64,000 bases of DNA from Phlebotomus papatasi (taxonomy: Eukaryota > Arthropoda > Insecta > Diptera > Psychodidae), in the NCBI RefSeq assembly GCF_024763615.1, contig NC_077222.1:57846001-57910000 (forward strand). The letters run 5' to 3'. Position numbers and translations under genes: made by a program. This document shows positions 37,401-46,300 of the stretch, in pieces; position 1 is the stretch's first letter, and every line of letters starts with the position of its first letter. The notes beneath the pieces are model-generated. The model did no database searches. It saw only the letters and a program-made list of their open reading frames with translations, and had not been told where the DNA came from.

Positions 37401-39076
37401 GACGACCGAACGTACTTAGAAATACCTAAGTAGATAATAATTTCTTTTTGTAATCAAAAACTCATTGAATAAGTTTGAGAACGATAGGAGAACATTAAAA
37501 TTTCAAGACTACAATGGGATTATTAAAAGTTTGCCATATAATGCAATTCTATGAAATATTAATAATCCCACTGATAGAAACAATGATAGAATTTTAAACT
37601 CACCGCGTGCTTGTGGATGTGATCTGTAAAAGTCTGTATGCTCTCGGTGAGATCAACATTGAGATTTTCCGTGCGCTGAAACTCCAGGCCGATGAACCAC
37701 ATTGAACAGAATGGGGACGTGGTCTTGGACGGTACCTGGTCGAAGCATTTGGGATTGACCTGGGCATGGGAGATGTACATATTGCGCTCGAGGTTCAGGA
37801 TGAGTACTCTGACCTTCGATTCCACGAGACCACACCACTCCAGGTGATCCTCAGCACTCTGAGAACTCACGAGGAGCACAATAAAGTGGCGGTACTGAAA
37901 GAAGAAGCTTGGCGCTTCAAAAAGGGACTTCCATGTCAGTTTCCCCTGAACAATTTCATCCATTATCTTCATGCCACGTTCAAATTCATTGCAGATAATC
38001 TTCTTCGTTGATATTGAGACATTGTACGTAGAATTCTGCTGGGGATATGCTGGTGTTATGATGGGCATCAGGTGGTATCGATCTGAAGAGTTAACACGCG
38101 GATCCCAGACGAGGAAGCCCAAATTGACATTGTCCGGTTGCTTGAGGAGAATGGGATGTGGCCACTTCCATCGCGAAAATACCATGAAGAATTTGTGAAC
38201 AAGTGTCGAGGCAATTGCATTGGGATACAGCTGACATGTTCTGGCTACCAGCATTGCCCATGAGACACCACCAAAGAATCCCAGGGAGTTTGAATAGATC
38301 CCATGACGCTTTGCCCAGAGTTTTATTGTTCGCAGTGCCAAACGGAAGTTCTCAATATTGGGTACAAGTCTCAGAATCTCATCTGTCACTCGGCATCCAT
38401 TGAGGCTTCTCACACATTTTGGATTGAGATTCTTAAGCAGCATATCATCGCGCAAGTCAAAGTTGTCCGGAATCTCCTTGAGTGTGAGTCGGGCGAAGAG
38501 CAAGTCAATCTCAATCCCATCGAAATTCATCTTTATCACCGGTACATAGGCCTCCTCCACGGCCCGACACTCCGTCACTTCTGGCTGCTTCTTTAGCACC
38601 TCCAGGAACGATGTGAAGTAGTCATTGCGATCAATATTTCTCGGGGCAACGCAGAGAGCATCAATATCAGCCCCTTTGTGATGCACCCCTAATCGATAGG
38701 ATCCAAATGTGTAAATCTTCCCACCCAGCTTCTCGGCCATCTGCTCGGGCATATTCTTGGCAATGGATACATCTCGTACCCATTGTTTTACGAGAGTATT
38801 GAGCTTGGCCAGGATTTCCATGCGATGATTGAGTTCAGCCTCGGACTCGAACACATTGAATGGCTGCAGCGTCTTCTCCAGTTCCTTAGTCAACTCAAAG
38901 TCTTCCGGCTTTGGCCCAGCCATACTTATTGCCGACGTCATCCCGAACGTCTTTACCGGTGGACTTCCACTCTCCTGACCCTTCTCTGACACGGACTTTG
39001 TCTGGGAGTTCCACATTTTGGCCACGCACTCCCAAATTAGCACTGTTTTCGCCACCAAGCCCAAATAATCACTCAC
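28429..39076 (-). CDS. hrg: Canonical nuclear poly(A) polymerase (hiiragi/PAPOLA type)
   Basis: Adds poly(A) tails to cleaved pre-mRNA. Exons (minus): 39076-37604, 29233-28988 and 28647-28429; introns 8,370 nt and 340 nt, all phase 0, about 645 residues (fly homologue about 660). The nucleotidyltransferase signature is FGSYRLG at residues 124-130, followed by GADID with catalytic D137 and D139, and EIDLLFA with D191. The central domain has RTIKLWAKRHGIYSNSLGFF. Exon 1 ends HIHKHA|, and exon 2 supplies the conserved continuation MNIKMLKEGMKIEARHVRKK. Exon 2/3 give a Ser/Thr/Asn-rich tail with a basic KKKKR. An alternative start is the internal ATG at 39016 (MWNSQ), which better matches the fly N-terminus as I remember it. 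The acceptor of exon 3 (TAG|TTTGAC) has a weak pyrimidine tract but is forced by an in-frame stop just upstream. Confidence 0.93.
28747..28770. repeat. (CT)n microsatellite in PAP intron 2
   Basis: About twelve CT repeats lie in the 340-nt intron between PAP exons 2 and 3. On the transcribed (minus) strand this is (AG)n. Confidence 0.85.
29274..29600. repeat. 92-bp tandem duplication with degenerate further units
   Basis: Units at 29274-29365 and 29366-29457 are almost identical (CCCAGAAGATCTGGGATTTC, then GGAAGCTCCAGGAATCCTCT). Partial, diverged units follow near 29459 and 29551. The repeat contains local palindromes (CCCAGAAGATCTGGG, TTCCTGGAGGAAGCTCCAGGAA). It lies in PAP intron 1, about 40 bases from the exon-2 acceptor. 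The long minus-strand ORF through it is a periodic artefact. Confidence 0.75.
30127..31969. mobile_element. 1.8-kb modular repeat, copy 2
   Basis: Direct, nearly identical copy of 4531-6353 with the same ends (hairpin AGGTGAGATT/AATCTCACCT at left, GTCCCTTTT at right). The main length difference is extra GGCCGTCC units in the GGCCGGCC tract near 30270. It sits inside PAP intron 1. The flanks differ completely from copy 1, so it is dispersed rather than a segmental duplication. Confidence 0.75.
32060..32832. repeat. Diverged third copy of the modular repeat, split by a MITE
   Basis: After a C-run, CTTCCGCCAGTTTGAA matches the copy-2 segment near 30417. The match resumes after the MITE at 32333 with TTTTCTCAATAACTCAGCCC, AAATTTTAGTATGTTATACC, GACCCCCCTGACCCGAGCTA and ATATCTCCGGTTCTA in the same order. 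Divergence is clearly greater than between copies 1 and 2. It begins about 90 bp downstream of copy 2. Confidence 0.65.
32101..32332. mobile_element. Pogo-like MITE, CAGTAGACTCTC ends, TA-flanked
   Basis: CAGTAGACTCTCACTCAATT at the left opposes CCGATTGAGAGAGAGTGTAC + TG at the right. TA occurs at both borders. It interrupts the diverged modular repeat between two segments that are contiguous in copies 1 and 2, which dates the insertion after that copy. Confidence 0.7.
32833..33203. mobile_element. Foldback element carrying another MITE in its loop
   Basis: The left arm contains GCGTCTACCTCTGTCGTATC (32848-32867). Its inverse GATACGACAGAGGTAGACGC lies at 33171-33190. The central loop is occupied by the independent MITE at 32906-33126. 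Confidence 0.6.
32906..33126. mobile_element. Nested foldback MITE, TAGGGGAATGT ends
   Basis: TAGGGGAATGTAGGCATGGT and further TTCGCAC at the left oppose GTGCGAACCATGCCAACATT + CCCCTA at the right. TA lies at each border. The overlapping minus- and plus-strand ORFs here owe their mirrored protein sequences to this palindrome. Confidence 0.65.
33205..33675. mobile_element. Foldback element (CACTCAGAATATAA ends) interrupted by a MITE
   Basis: ATCGACCACTCAGAATATAA and GAACAACTCG at the left oppose GCGAGTTGTTCG and CTGAGTGGTCGATATTA at the right. A shorter relative with CCTCAGAATATAAACCGAAC is at 58567-58801. Its middle contains the MITE at 33361-33574. Confidence 0.5.
33361..33574. mobile_element. 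Foldback MITE with long arms
   Basis: GGTAGCACCAAACACT near 33390 opposes AGTGTTTGGTGCTACC near 33533, extended outward by CACGGGG/CCCCGTG and GGAAACGGGGACACC / GGTGCCCCAGTCTCC. TA borders lie at 33359-33360 and 33575-33576. Confidence 0.65.
33828..34401. mobile_element. 574-bp MITE, TA-GGGGAGACTGGGGC ends
   Basis: GGGGAGACTGGGGCAAAATT at the left opposes AAGTTTTGCCCCAGTTTCCC at the right, with TA at 33826-33827 and 34402-34403. The interior is non-coding and repeats 'ttgccccag' once more near 34190, suggesting an internally duplicated terminus. Confidence 0.7.
34473..34651. repeat. Foldback with ACGCGATTCTTTACCCC arms
   Basis: TTGGGGGTAAAGAATCGCGT (34525-34544) opposes ACGCGATTCTTTACCCCAAA (34589-34608). 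Outer arms GAAAATTCGATTGTGAGTTG / CAACTCACAATCGAATTTTC extend it. A partial relative lies at 50832-51005 in the last intron of rump. The two overlapping ORFs here mirror each other because of the palindrome. Confidence 0.65.
35684..36205. repeat. Inverted array of about twelve 43-bp motifs in the hAT-like element
   Basis: About four reverse-oriented units (35684-35855) meet about eight forward units (35856-36205). The forward consensus is roughly GTGATTTTAAGCG, a variable dozen bases, AACCGTTTTATG and ATTGAGCTGTGC. TTTTAAGC and CCGTTTTA are the best conserved words. The head-to-head arrangement could form a large hairpin. Confidence 0.75.
36456..36677. mobile_element. MITE nested in the hAT-like element
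   Basis: GGGGAAAGTGGTCTGCCTTT at the left opposes AAAGACAGGCCACTTTCCCC at the right, bordered by TA at 36454-36455 and 36678-36679. It belongs to the TA-GGGGA group of foldbacks. Confidence 0.65.
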
Positions 39077-39503
39077 TTTTCTGCGAATTGTTTATTCGTC
39101 AAGTTTTCCTATTTTTCTTATTGCATACTGAACGAAGGAACTGTCAAAATAAAAGAACGGTAAATCCTTTCGTGGTAAATTTCAGCTTGGTCATCGTTAA
39201 TTTCCGGGCAAAACAATGTGTTTTTGACAAATGCTCCGAATACACACCCAGCTGGCAAGCTGTTGAGTGGTGAATTTGTTTAAAAATATGATTTACTTCT
39301 TACAGTACGGGAAAAATTGTTGAAAAATTTATTGCTTACAGAGCATATCTATTACATTTTAAATTATACGGGCTTCAGACCTAGGCTTAGTCATATGGCT
39401 TAACTCCTCTAATTCCTTATCAATCACAATTTTTTTAGAAAAATTTCACTTAGGATTGGAAAAGATAATTAACCTATTATGCTCTCAAAATTCATAAAAG
39501 CTA

Positions 39504-39837
39504 CAGTGCCCACTCTCTAATCCGGATCGGCGTAATCCGGATGAGTTCTCGACGGTCACATTTAAAATTTTGAGGTTATGTTGCATGTCTGTTCACCAAT
39601 GAAAATGAATTATCTTGTGAAGTTTTTTGTTTAATAAATGAAGTATAATAGCACAGAATTCTCTTATTATGCCTTTTTAATATTTTTTAAAACTTTTATA
39701 CTAATTCTACAAAAAAATCTTGTATTATATTTTCAAGACGTTTAACAAATTCAAAGATCCATCCAGATTACGAAGCGGACATCTGTCATATTTTCTCCCA
39801 ATCATGCGAATTACAGAGCGGGCACTGTATTTAAGAA
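39504..39837. mobile_element. Foldback MITE, CAGTGCCC ends, TA-flanked
   Basis: CAGTGCCCACTCTCTAATCC at the left opposes AGAGCGGGCACTG at the right; TA lies at 39502-39503 and 39838-39839. Inner segments ATCCGGATGAG and CAGATTACG are only partly paired. It resembles the pogo-like CAGTAGACTCTC group in its ends. Confidence 0.5.
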
Positions 39838-41971
39838 CTACGCTGAACCTCTGTTCTGAAGACCGCTTTACATTGATGAATAATTTAAAACTTCTTAGAA
39901 GTTTTGTAAACCCGAGCCAAAAATAATATAAAAAACCAAATTGTCTTAAAATTCCAAGTATAAATATCTTTATCGAAAACAGTTTTTTGTATTGTTTTCA
40001 TTTCGCAATACTTCTACCACTGTTTTAGCTAAGACTCATAAATTATTTTTCCAATAAAGATTTTCACATTTTTTGCGGTTATTTAGAAACAAGTTTCAAG
40101 TGAACACAATAAATGTTAACAGTTTTTTGGTTTGTCGTGTCGCATTCGTATGTAAAAACCACTCAAATATTCATTTCTTATACCAAACTGTGTATAAAAA
40201 AGGTCGAATTTTACGCCGATTTGATATTTTCTATACCAATTTTTGAATTTGTTCTTATTTTGTCTAATTTATAGAAAAGTTATTAAATATTGTTAATTTG
40301 AACAAAAAATCTAATTCAGTTCACTACACCTACACGTTCGTGTTATTACTTTAGCATTAATATTTAATAGAACTCTTGCTATGAAGCTCTAAATTTAAAA
40401 TTGGAGTAAAATTCGACTTTGTTTTTCAAAGTATTAAACGATTTTCAAATCACATTTTTCAACACTACACGGTATATGTAATGTACTGAATAAATCCATG
40501 AGATATTATGTATATATTTTAGATAAAGTTTTAATTTAATACATATTTTATATATTCTAGTTTCCGAAAATACTGAAAGATGTCACTAATGAGATTTTCC
40601 ATGACCATTTTTATGACACTGCCACTACTTTCGTGATACTTATAAAAAATAATGCTTGGTAAAACCGACGATTTCAGTTGATTTAGAAAGAGGTTTTGGG
40701 TTCCGAGGACACGATAATAATAAAGAATCCCTTATTTTTCATTTCAACTGCCCCAGGGTCTCAATAAAAAATTTTCGTGGATGGGTGAAATAATTTAATG
40801 ATTCATGAGGATTTCACTGAGAAGAGGAATAACATTGAAGAACACTGAAGTCGTAGAGACAAAAAGAATCAAATTTTATTTTGACTCATTGTTTTCATGG
40901 AACAACTCAGTAGAAATCGCGCTATTATTCCGAGCAAATTGAGCACTAACAAAAAATAGTACTTTGCTGTCCTTTTCTGTCTAATAGTAAGTCATGCGAA
41001 TAATTGTCACTGGCTTCCATTCCAACTCAAGCATATAAAATCAGAAAATATGAAGTGATAACTCAGTAGTAGAACTATTTTCGTGATTGCCAGAAAAAAA
41101 GTCAGAGTTTTTGCCTTCTTACTTGTCCTTTCCACTACTGCATCACTCTTGTGAGGCTTGTGAGCTTCTATGCATAAACCGTAGCTAGATTCCGTGGAAA
41201 GACGCGACTGATTTATTTTCCACCAAATCAATTAATTTATATTACAATACTTCTTAAATCTAAAGTGGTGGGAGAAAGTACAATTTGTTACACGCCTACT
41301 GCAATTTGGGGGAAATGTGACAAAATATTTTCTTCTCTTACTTTGCAAATACACTGTACGTTCTTCCACAATTGCCCTATATTCTTCCAAATGAAAAACA
41401 ATGAGAAGTTAGTATGATTTATCAACTTTTAGAAAGGAATAATAAAAAGCAAAGGATTAAATATATTATAAAAATTATTCATGTTCACAGTCGTGAACAC
41501 ATGGATAATCAGTTTGTAATTGTTAACGAATAATTTAAAAAAATAAATGTAATTATAAAACACCCGACTGACACAGGGTAAGGGGGACCCAGCCTTGAGC
41601 CATTAATTAACACCCAGCTTTAGGCACTATTTTAAACCCTCATCGGCAAGATCCGAGTGGTAGGCACAAATTAAGGACTGAATCTTGCCACGTATATCAA
41701 TTGCGGTGGAATGAAACTGTCAATTTCACATCCTGATTTCACCTTCAAATTTTATATAAATTATAGAAGCTACAAAGATAGGGATATGTTTTATTTAACC
41801 AGGATGACCGATTTAACACTTTAGAAAAGCAAAAACTATTGTGAAAAAAATTGTCTCCTAAAAAATACCCCAGAAAGGAAATAAAAACACGTATTTCAAC
41901 ATTGGAAATTTGTTTATAGTTACCACGACACTTTTCTCTAGACGAAACGCACCCACTCACATTTATTATTA

Positions 41972-42631
41972 CAGTAGACTCTTCGATATCCAGCACTTCG
42001 ATATCCGGGTGACAGCTGCCAAACACTGGCGGTTGATGTATTCAAAATTATTTTCACTAAACATGAAGTTTGTCCAGAGTGAATTAAAGTACAGTAGACT
42101 CTCGCAAATTCGGCTCTTTTAAGATCGGGCTACTTTTTAATTCGGGCAGCGGTTACATTTGAATAAAGTTTGTTGTCATTTTTCAAGTTTGATTATGATT
42201 ATCAAATGAATCAAATATGCTCAAATTTGACATGGTTTTGTTTTAGTTTTGATGTGGTTTTGCATTATTGAGGGATTTTCATGCAATTTACGTTATATAT
42301 GAGTGTGTAAACTCAATATCTATATGCACATGAATAAAAAATCGTTGCATTTCAAAAACTTTGTCGCCCGAATTTCTGTGGAATTCGGCTGACATTTCGG
42401 TCCCATATGCCCGAATTTGAGAGAGTCTACTGTATTATTAACATTGTATCGAAGTTTTTAATACATAATTGTGATAAAAAAATGAAACATAAGCACACCA
42501 TGAAGAAAATTCTCTTTTTCTTTGTCAGACAGAAAATAAATTCACACAGCACAAAATAGAAAAACCGTTGATCATTCAAAAAACCTAAATGTCATTTTGT
42601 CCCCCAGTCAGCCGGATATCGAAGAGTCTTG
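41972..42631. mobile_element. Outer pogo-like MITE (CAGTAGACTCTTCGATATCC ends)
   Basis: CAGTAGACTCTTCGATATCC at the left opposes GGATATCGAAGAGTCTTG at the right, TA-flanked. It contains a second member of the same group at 42092-42432. Confidence 0.6.
42092..42432. mobile_element. Inner pogo-like MITE inserted into its relative
   Basis: CAGTAGACTCTCGCAAATTC at the left opposes CGAATTTGAGAGAGTCTACT + G at the right, with TA at 42090-42091 and 42433-42434. The first dozen bases of the terminus match the outer element and the one at 32101. Confidence 0.7.
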
Positions 42632-42892
42632 TATTAAAAAAAAATACACTAAAATCACTGAGAATCTTTGGGAGAATTTTAAAAACAAATAAAATGATTG
42701 GAAAATATTCCATCTTGTCACTGACACCTGAGCGACAAGGCCGGCAACATAATTTTCGTAGTTCCGCTGCTCACCACCATGAACGCAAAACAGTGTCCTT
42801 CACGTATATTTGGTGAGGGGTATTTTGTATGGGAGCTTCTTAAAAGTAAGGTATGAAAGATAGGGGTTAATTGAGGCTATAATCCACGCTCA

Positions 42893-43159
42893 AGGGGGTG
42901 ACATTAGCTCTGCAAAATGCGACCAGTTTTAGTGTAAATTTTTCCCTGTTTTCGTACACCTTTCATGAGATATCTCCGAAACTACGGTGGTTGCCAATTT
43001 GGGGTTTTCGGTTGCCCATTCCATATTAAATTGGGTTTTATTTTGTATTTGTATTTTTGGATAATTCATTCTACAACGACAGAAAACACCGAATAAACTC
43101 CAAAGTTTTTTTTGGCACGCTAGAAACATATGGGAAACATAGGAAACGACAAACCCCTG
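42893..43159 (+). repeat. 270-bp dispersed repeat, copy C
   Basis: Same orientation as 17702-17968: GGGGGTGACATTAGCTCTGC, then GAGATATCTCCGAAACTACG, GGGGTTTTCGG, and GCTAGAAACATATGGGAAAC near the end. It ends 170 bp before the start codon of the RRM/F-box gene, so it may lie in that gene's promoter. Confidence 0.6.
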
Positions 43160-43327
43160 TCCACGCTTACTTGGTCAGACGGGCATGTACGAGTATCAAA
43201 TTATTTAAGAAGTCACTGGTTCAGTCGGGTCTACATCGGTGTCTTGTCAAAATTTTCCACCAATTTCTCTGCGAGAAAACGGAGGAACACGCGAAATTTT
43301 CTTTTTGTGCTCGTATAAAACAAAACC

Positions 43328-46300
43328 ATGATAAAATCGGACTACAAGATGAGAAAACGCCTCCACAAGCCTAAGCCCCAAGTGGAGGAAATTAGCGAAG
43401 AAGGTAGGTTGGGAGTTAAATGAGGTGTTTCAATTAAAAAGGACGCCTATGCTGAAGGTCTCGTGCTTTTGCAGATATTGCCCAATTCAAAACTGAAGAC
43501 GGCTTTCCGGTGCAGACTCTCTATGTGAGTGGATTTGGTAGTTCTGTGAGTATCAGAGAGTTATCGGAGAGGTTTGAGGGAGAATTTTGATAGGTTTTAT
43601 TTTGTCGCAGTCCCCAAATGTTCAGACACTAATGTCATCCTTTGCCAATGATGGCCCTATTAAAAAAGTATCTATCAATGATACAGGCAAGATAGCGTAT
43701 GCCTTCGTGACATTTTCTGATGTCAAGAGTGCTCTGAAGGCCCAAAAGACTCCACACTATTTCAACAGACGGAGGTTAATCCTCAGGCCAGCAGACAGTT
43801 GGCATCAGCCTCAAGACTGGCGAGAACCTTCGGACAATGATGAAGAGATTGACATGGAGCAGTCAATTCTAAAGCTCAACGATGATTGCTTATTCTGCAT
43901 CTTTTCCTACCTGAATTTGCGGGATTTGGCTGTGATGGAGAAGGTATGTACGAGATTTCAGACTGTTGCCGAGAGTATCTACAAGTCTCAGCATGTTCTG
44001 GACTTTGATCAACTTGCCGAGAGCAACCTCATCACGTTGATGGAGGTGAAGAATATCTCAACAAAGCTGGGTTGCTATGTGCATACCCTCAAGGCCTCAT
44101 CCACGTCATTCCGCACCATCAACATTCGCGTCCTCAATACCATCCTCAAGCACTGCACCAATCTGCAGACCATGTACCTCGAAGGCTTTCATATCAACAC
44201 ACCATTCTGCCTAACACTGCTGGCCAAGGCCTTTGGGAAGCTCAAGATAGCCGCCTTGGAGAATTGCAGTATCACAGATGAGCTGGCTGGATGTCTTCGG
44301 GATGCACGAGAGTTGGAAGTGCTCAATCTAACCCAAAACTCTGAGATTCGGGGTGAATGTCTTGTAGGTCTACGGAAAATCAAAGAGATCAACCTGAGTT
44401 ACTGCCAAAATCTCCAGCCGTACTACTTTGTGCAGTTCTGCGAGCGAAATCCCGAACTGCGAGAACTCAATATTATTCGCTGTGATAAGATTAATCACCT
44501 CTGTCTCGAGGCCATGTCGAAGCATCTAAAAAATCTTGAGAGTCTAATGATATGCAACTCATACGCAACCGTTAGTCCAGGAGACTACGTCATCCTCGGC
44601 GATATGCCCAATCTAACCCATCTGCAGGTCAACTACAATAATTTCCTCAATGTTGACACCTTCCTGGCGCGTTTAGCTGACCGAGATCGTTTGGAGTACC
44701 TCGATATTTCATCCGGACATCTCACACGTAACACCCTGAGAGCTTTGGTGAACTTCAGCAAGCTCAAAGTGCTGAAGCTCAATTACAAGATTGAATGTGT
44801 GGATGACACTCTCATGCTGATTTCGTCGACTGAAACTCTTCAGGAGCTCCACATAATGGGCTGCACGAGTATCACGAATGAGGGTCTCGTAGCGTTCATC
44901 ACTAAATGCAGAGCACTGAGGTACATCAACATGTCCGGATGCTATGGCATCACCAATGATCTCGTCATCAACATCCTGCCGCTTCTTGATGAGCGGACTC
45001 AACCACTGGAACTCATTGTAGGCGGCACGCAGATTTCTCCCGCTGTAGAAGTAAGTTTTCATTTTACCTTTTTTTTATTGAACTTTACTGTGTTATCACA
45101 CTTGCACATTAAAATTTTAATATGATTCACATTAATTGTCGCTGGTGAGAGTCCAAATGTGTAATTTGTGTGTTTGAATCGTTTTATATTCAAAATTTAA
45201 TCTATTTGTTGATAAAAAGGTAGACTTGACCCGCAAAATTTGATATAAATTGATTTATAGCATTAATGTGAAAAATTAATGTGATTTTCTCTTTAATTTT
45301 TTAATGTGAAAAATATTTATGCTTTAGGTAAATTTAAACTTATTTTTGCTGGCCAAGTCCACTTCTTTATCAATAAATAGAAAAACCCCAAATATTTTAA
45401 GTGACTCAAAGACACAAAATAACATATTTGGACGCTCACAAGCGACAATTAATGTAAATCACATTAAAATTTTAATGTGCAAGTGTGATAACGGCGTTAG
45501 AATGCTTTTGGACTCTGATTACACACAGAAATACCACCACTTTTATGGATATTTTGAATCGATAAAAATCCAATTCCTGTGGATGATTCCAATCCAAACT
45601 CTAAGGATGTCCAAAGCTGGATATTTTTTGTAGAAGCTTGATTAACTCTTTCGTCTCTTTTGGGACTGTAGTACCCAAAGAAGCATATGCATTTTCTATG
45701 AAAAACAATTTTTTTTAATTATTCAGAACTGATAAAAATCCTATTCTTGTGGATGATTACAAACTATAAGGATGTCCAAATGTAAGATATTTTTTGTAGG
45801 ACCTCAATTAATTCTTGAGCTTAGATATTTTTGATTAAAAATTGTGAAAATAGCTTGCTGCATATGCTGCGGTCCCGAAAGAGGTAAAGCCGGTAAAGCG
45901 AATGAGATAAAAATTGCAATCTTTTATTTTTTGGAAAGAAAGCGAAAGCATAAAATAAAATTTTTGCTTAGAAAGAACCTTTGCTTCATCATGAAGCATA
46001 TGCTTCATGTAAATGTAAGGCATGATATTTTTAAATAACTCTTTCCGGACCGCAGCATATGCTGCAAGCCAATTTCACAATTTTTAATCAAAAATATCTA
46101 AGCTCAAGAATTAATTGAGGTCCTACAAAAAATATCTTACATTTGGACATCCTTATAGTTTGTAATCATCCACAAGAATCGGATTTTTATTAGTTCAGAA
46201 TAATTAAAAAAAACACTGTTTTTCACTGAATATTCATATGCTGCTTTGGGTACTCAGAGTCCCAAAAGAGACGAAAGAGTTAAATTTGTATCTAATGGAC

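Larger units (their letters stand above)
39077..43327. other. Intergenic between PAP and the RRM/F-box gene
   Basis: Apart from the MITEs at 39504-39837 and 41972-42631 and the 270-bp repeat at 42893-43159, I see no exon or RNA gene. PAP (minus) and the RRM/F-box gene (plus) diverge from the two ends, so both promoters should be near the borders. Open frames inside, such as 41007-41231 and 42589-42816, look random. Confidence 0.45.

Noticed and set aside
37766..38596. Several plus-strand ORFs opposite poly(A) polymerase
   Set aside because: Antisense shadows of a strongly conserved coding exon.
43057..43374. Plus-strand ORF overlapping the RRM/F-box start
   Set aside because: It begins inside the 270-bp dispersed repeat and is out of frame with the exon-1 ATG at 43328.
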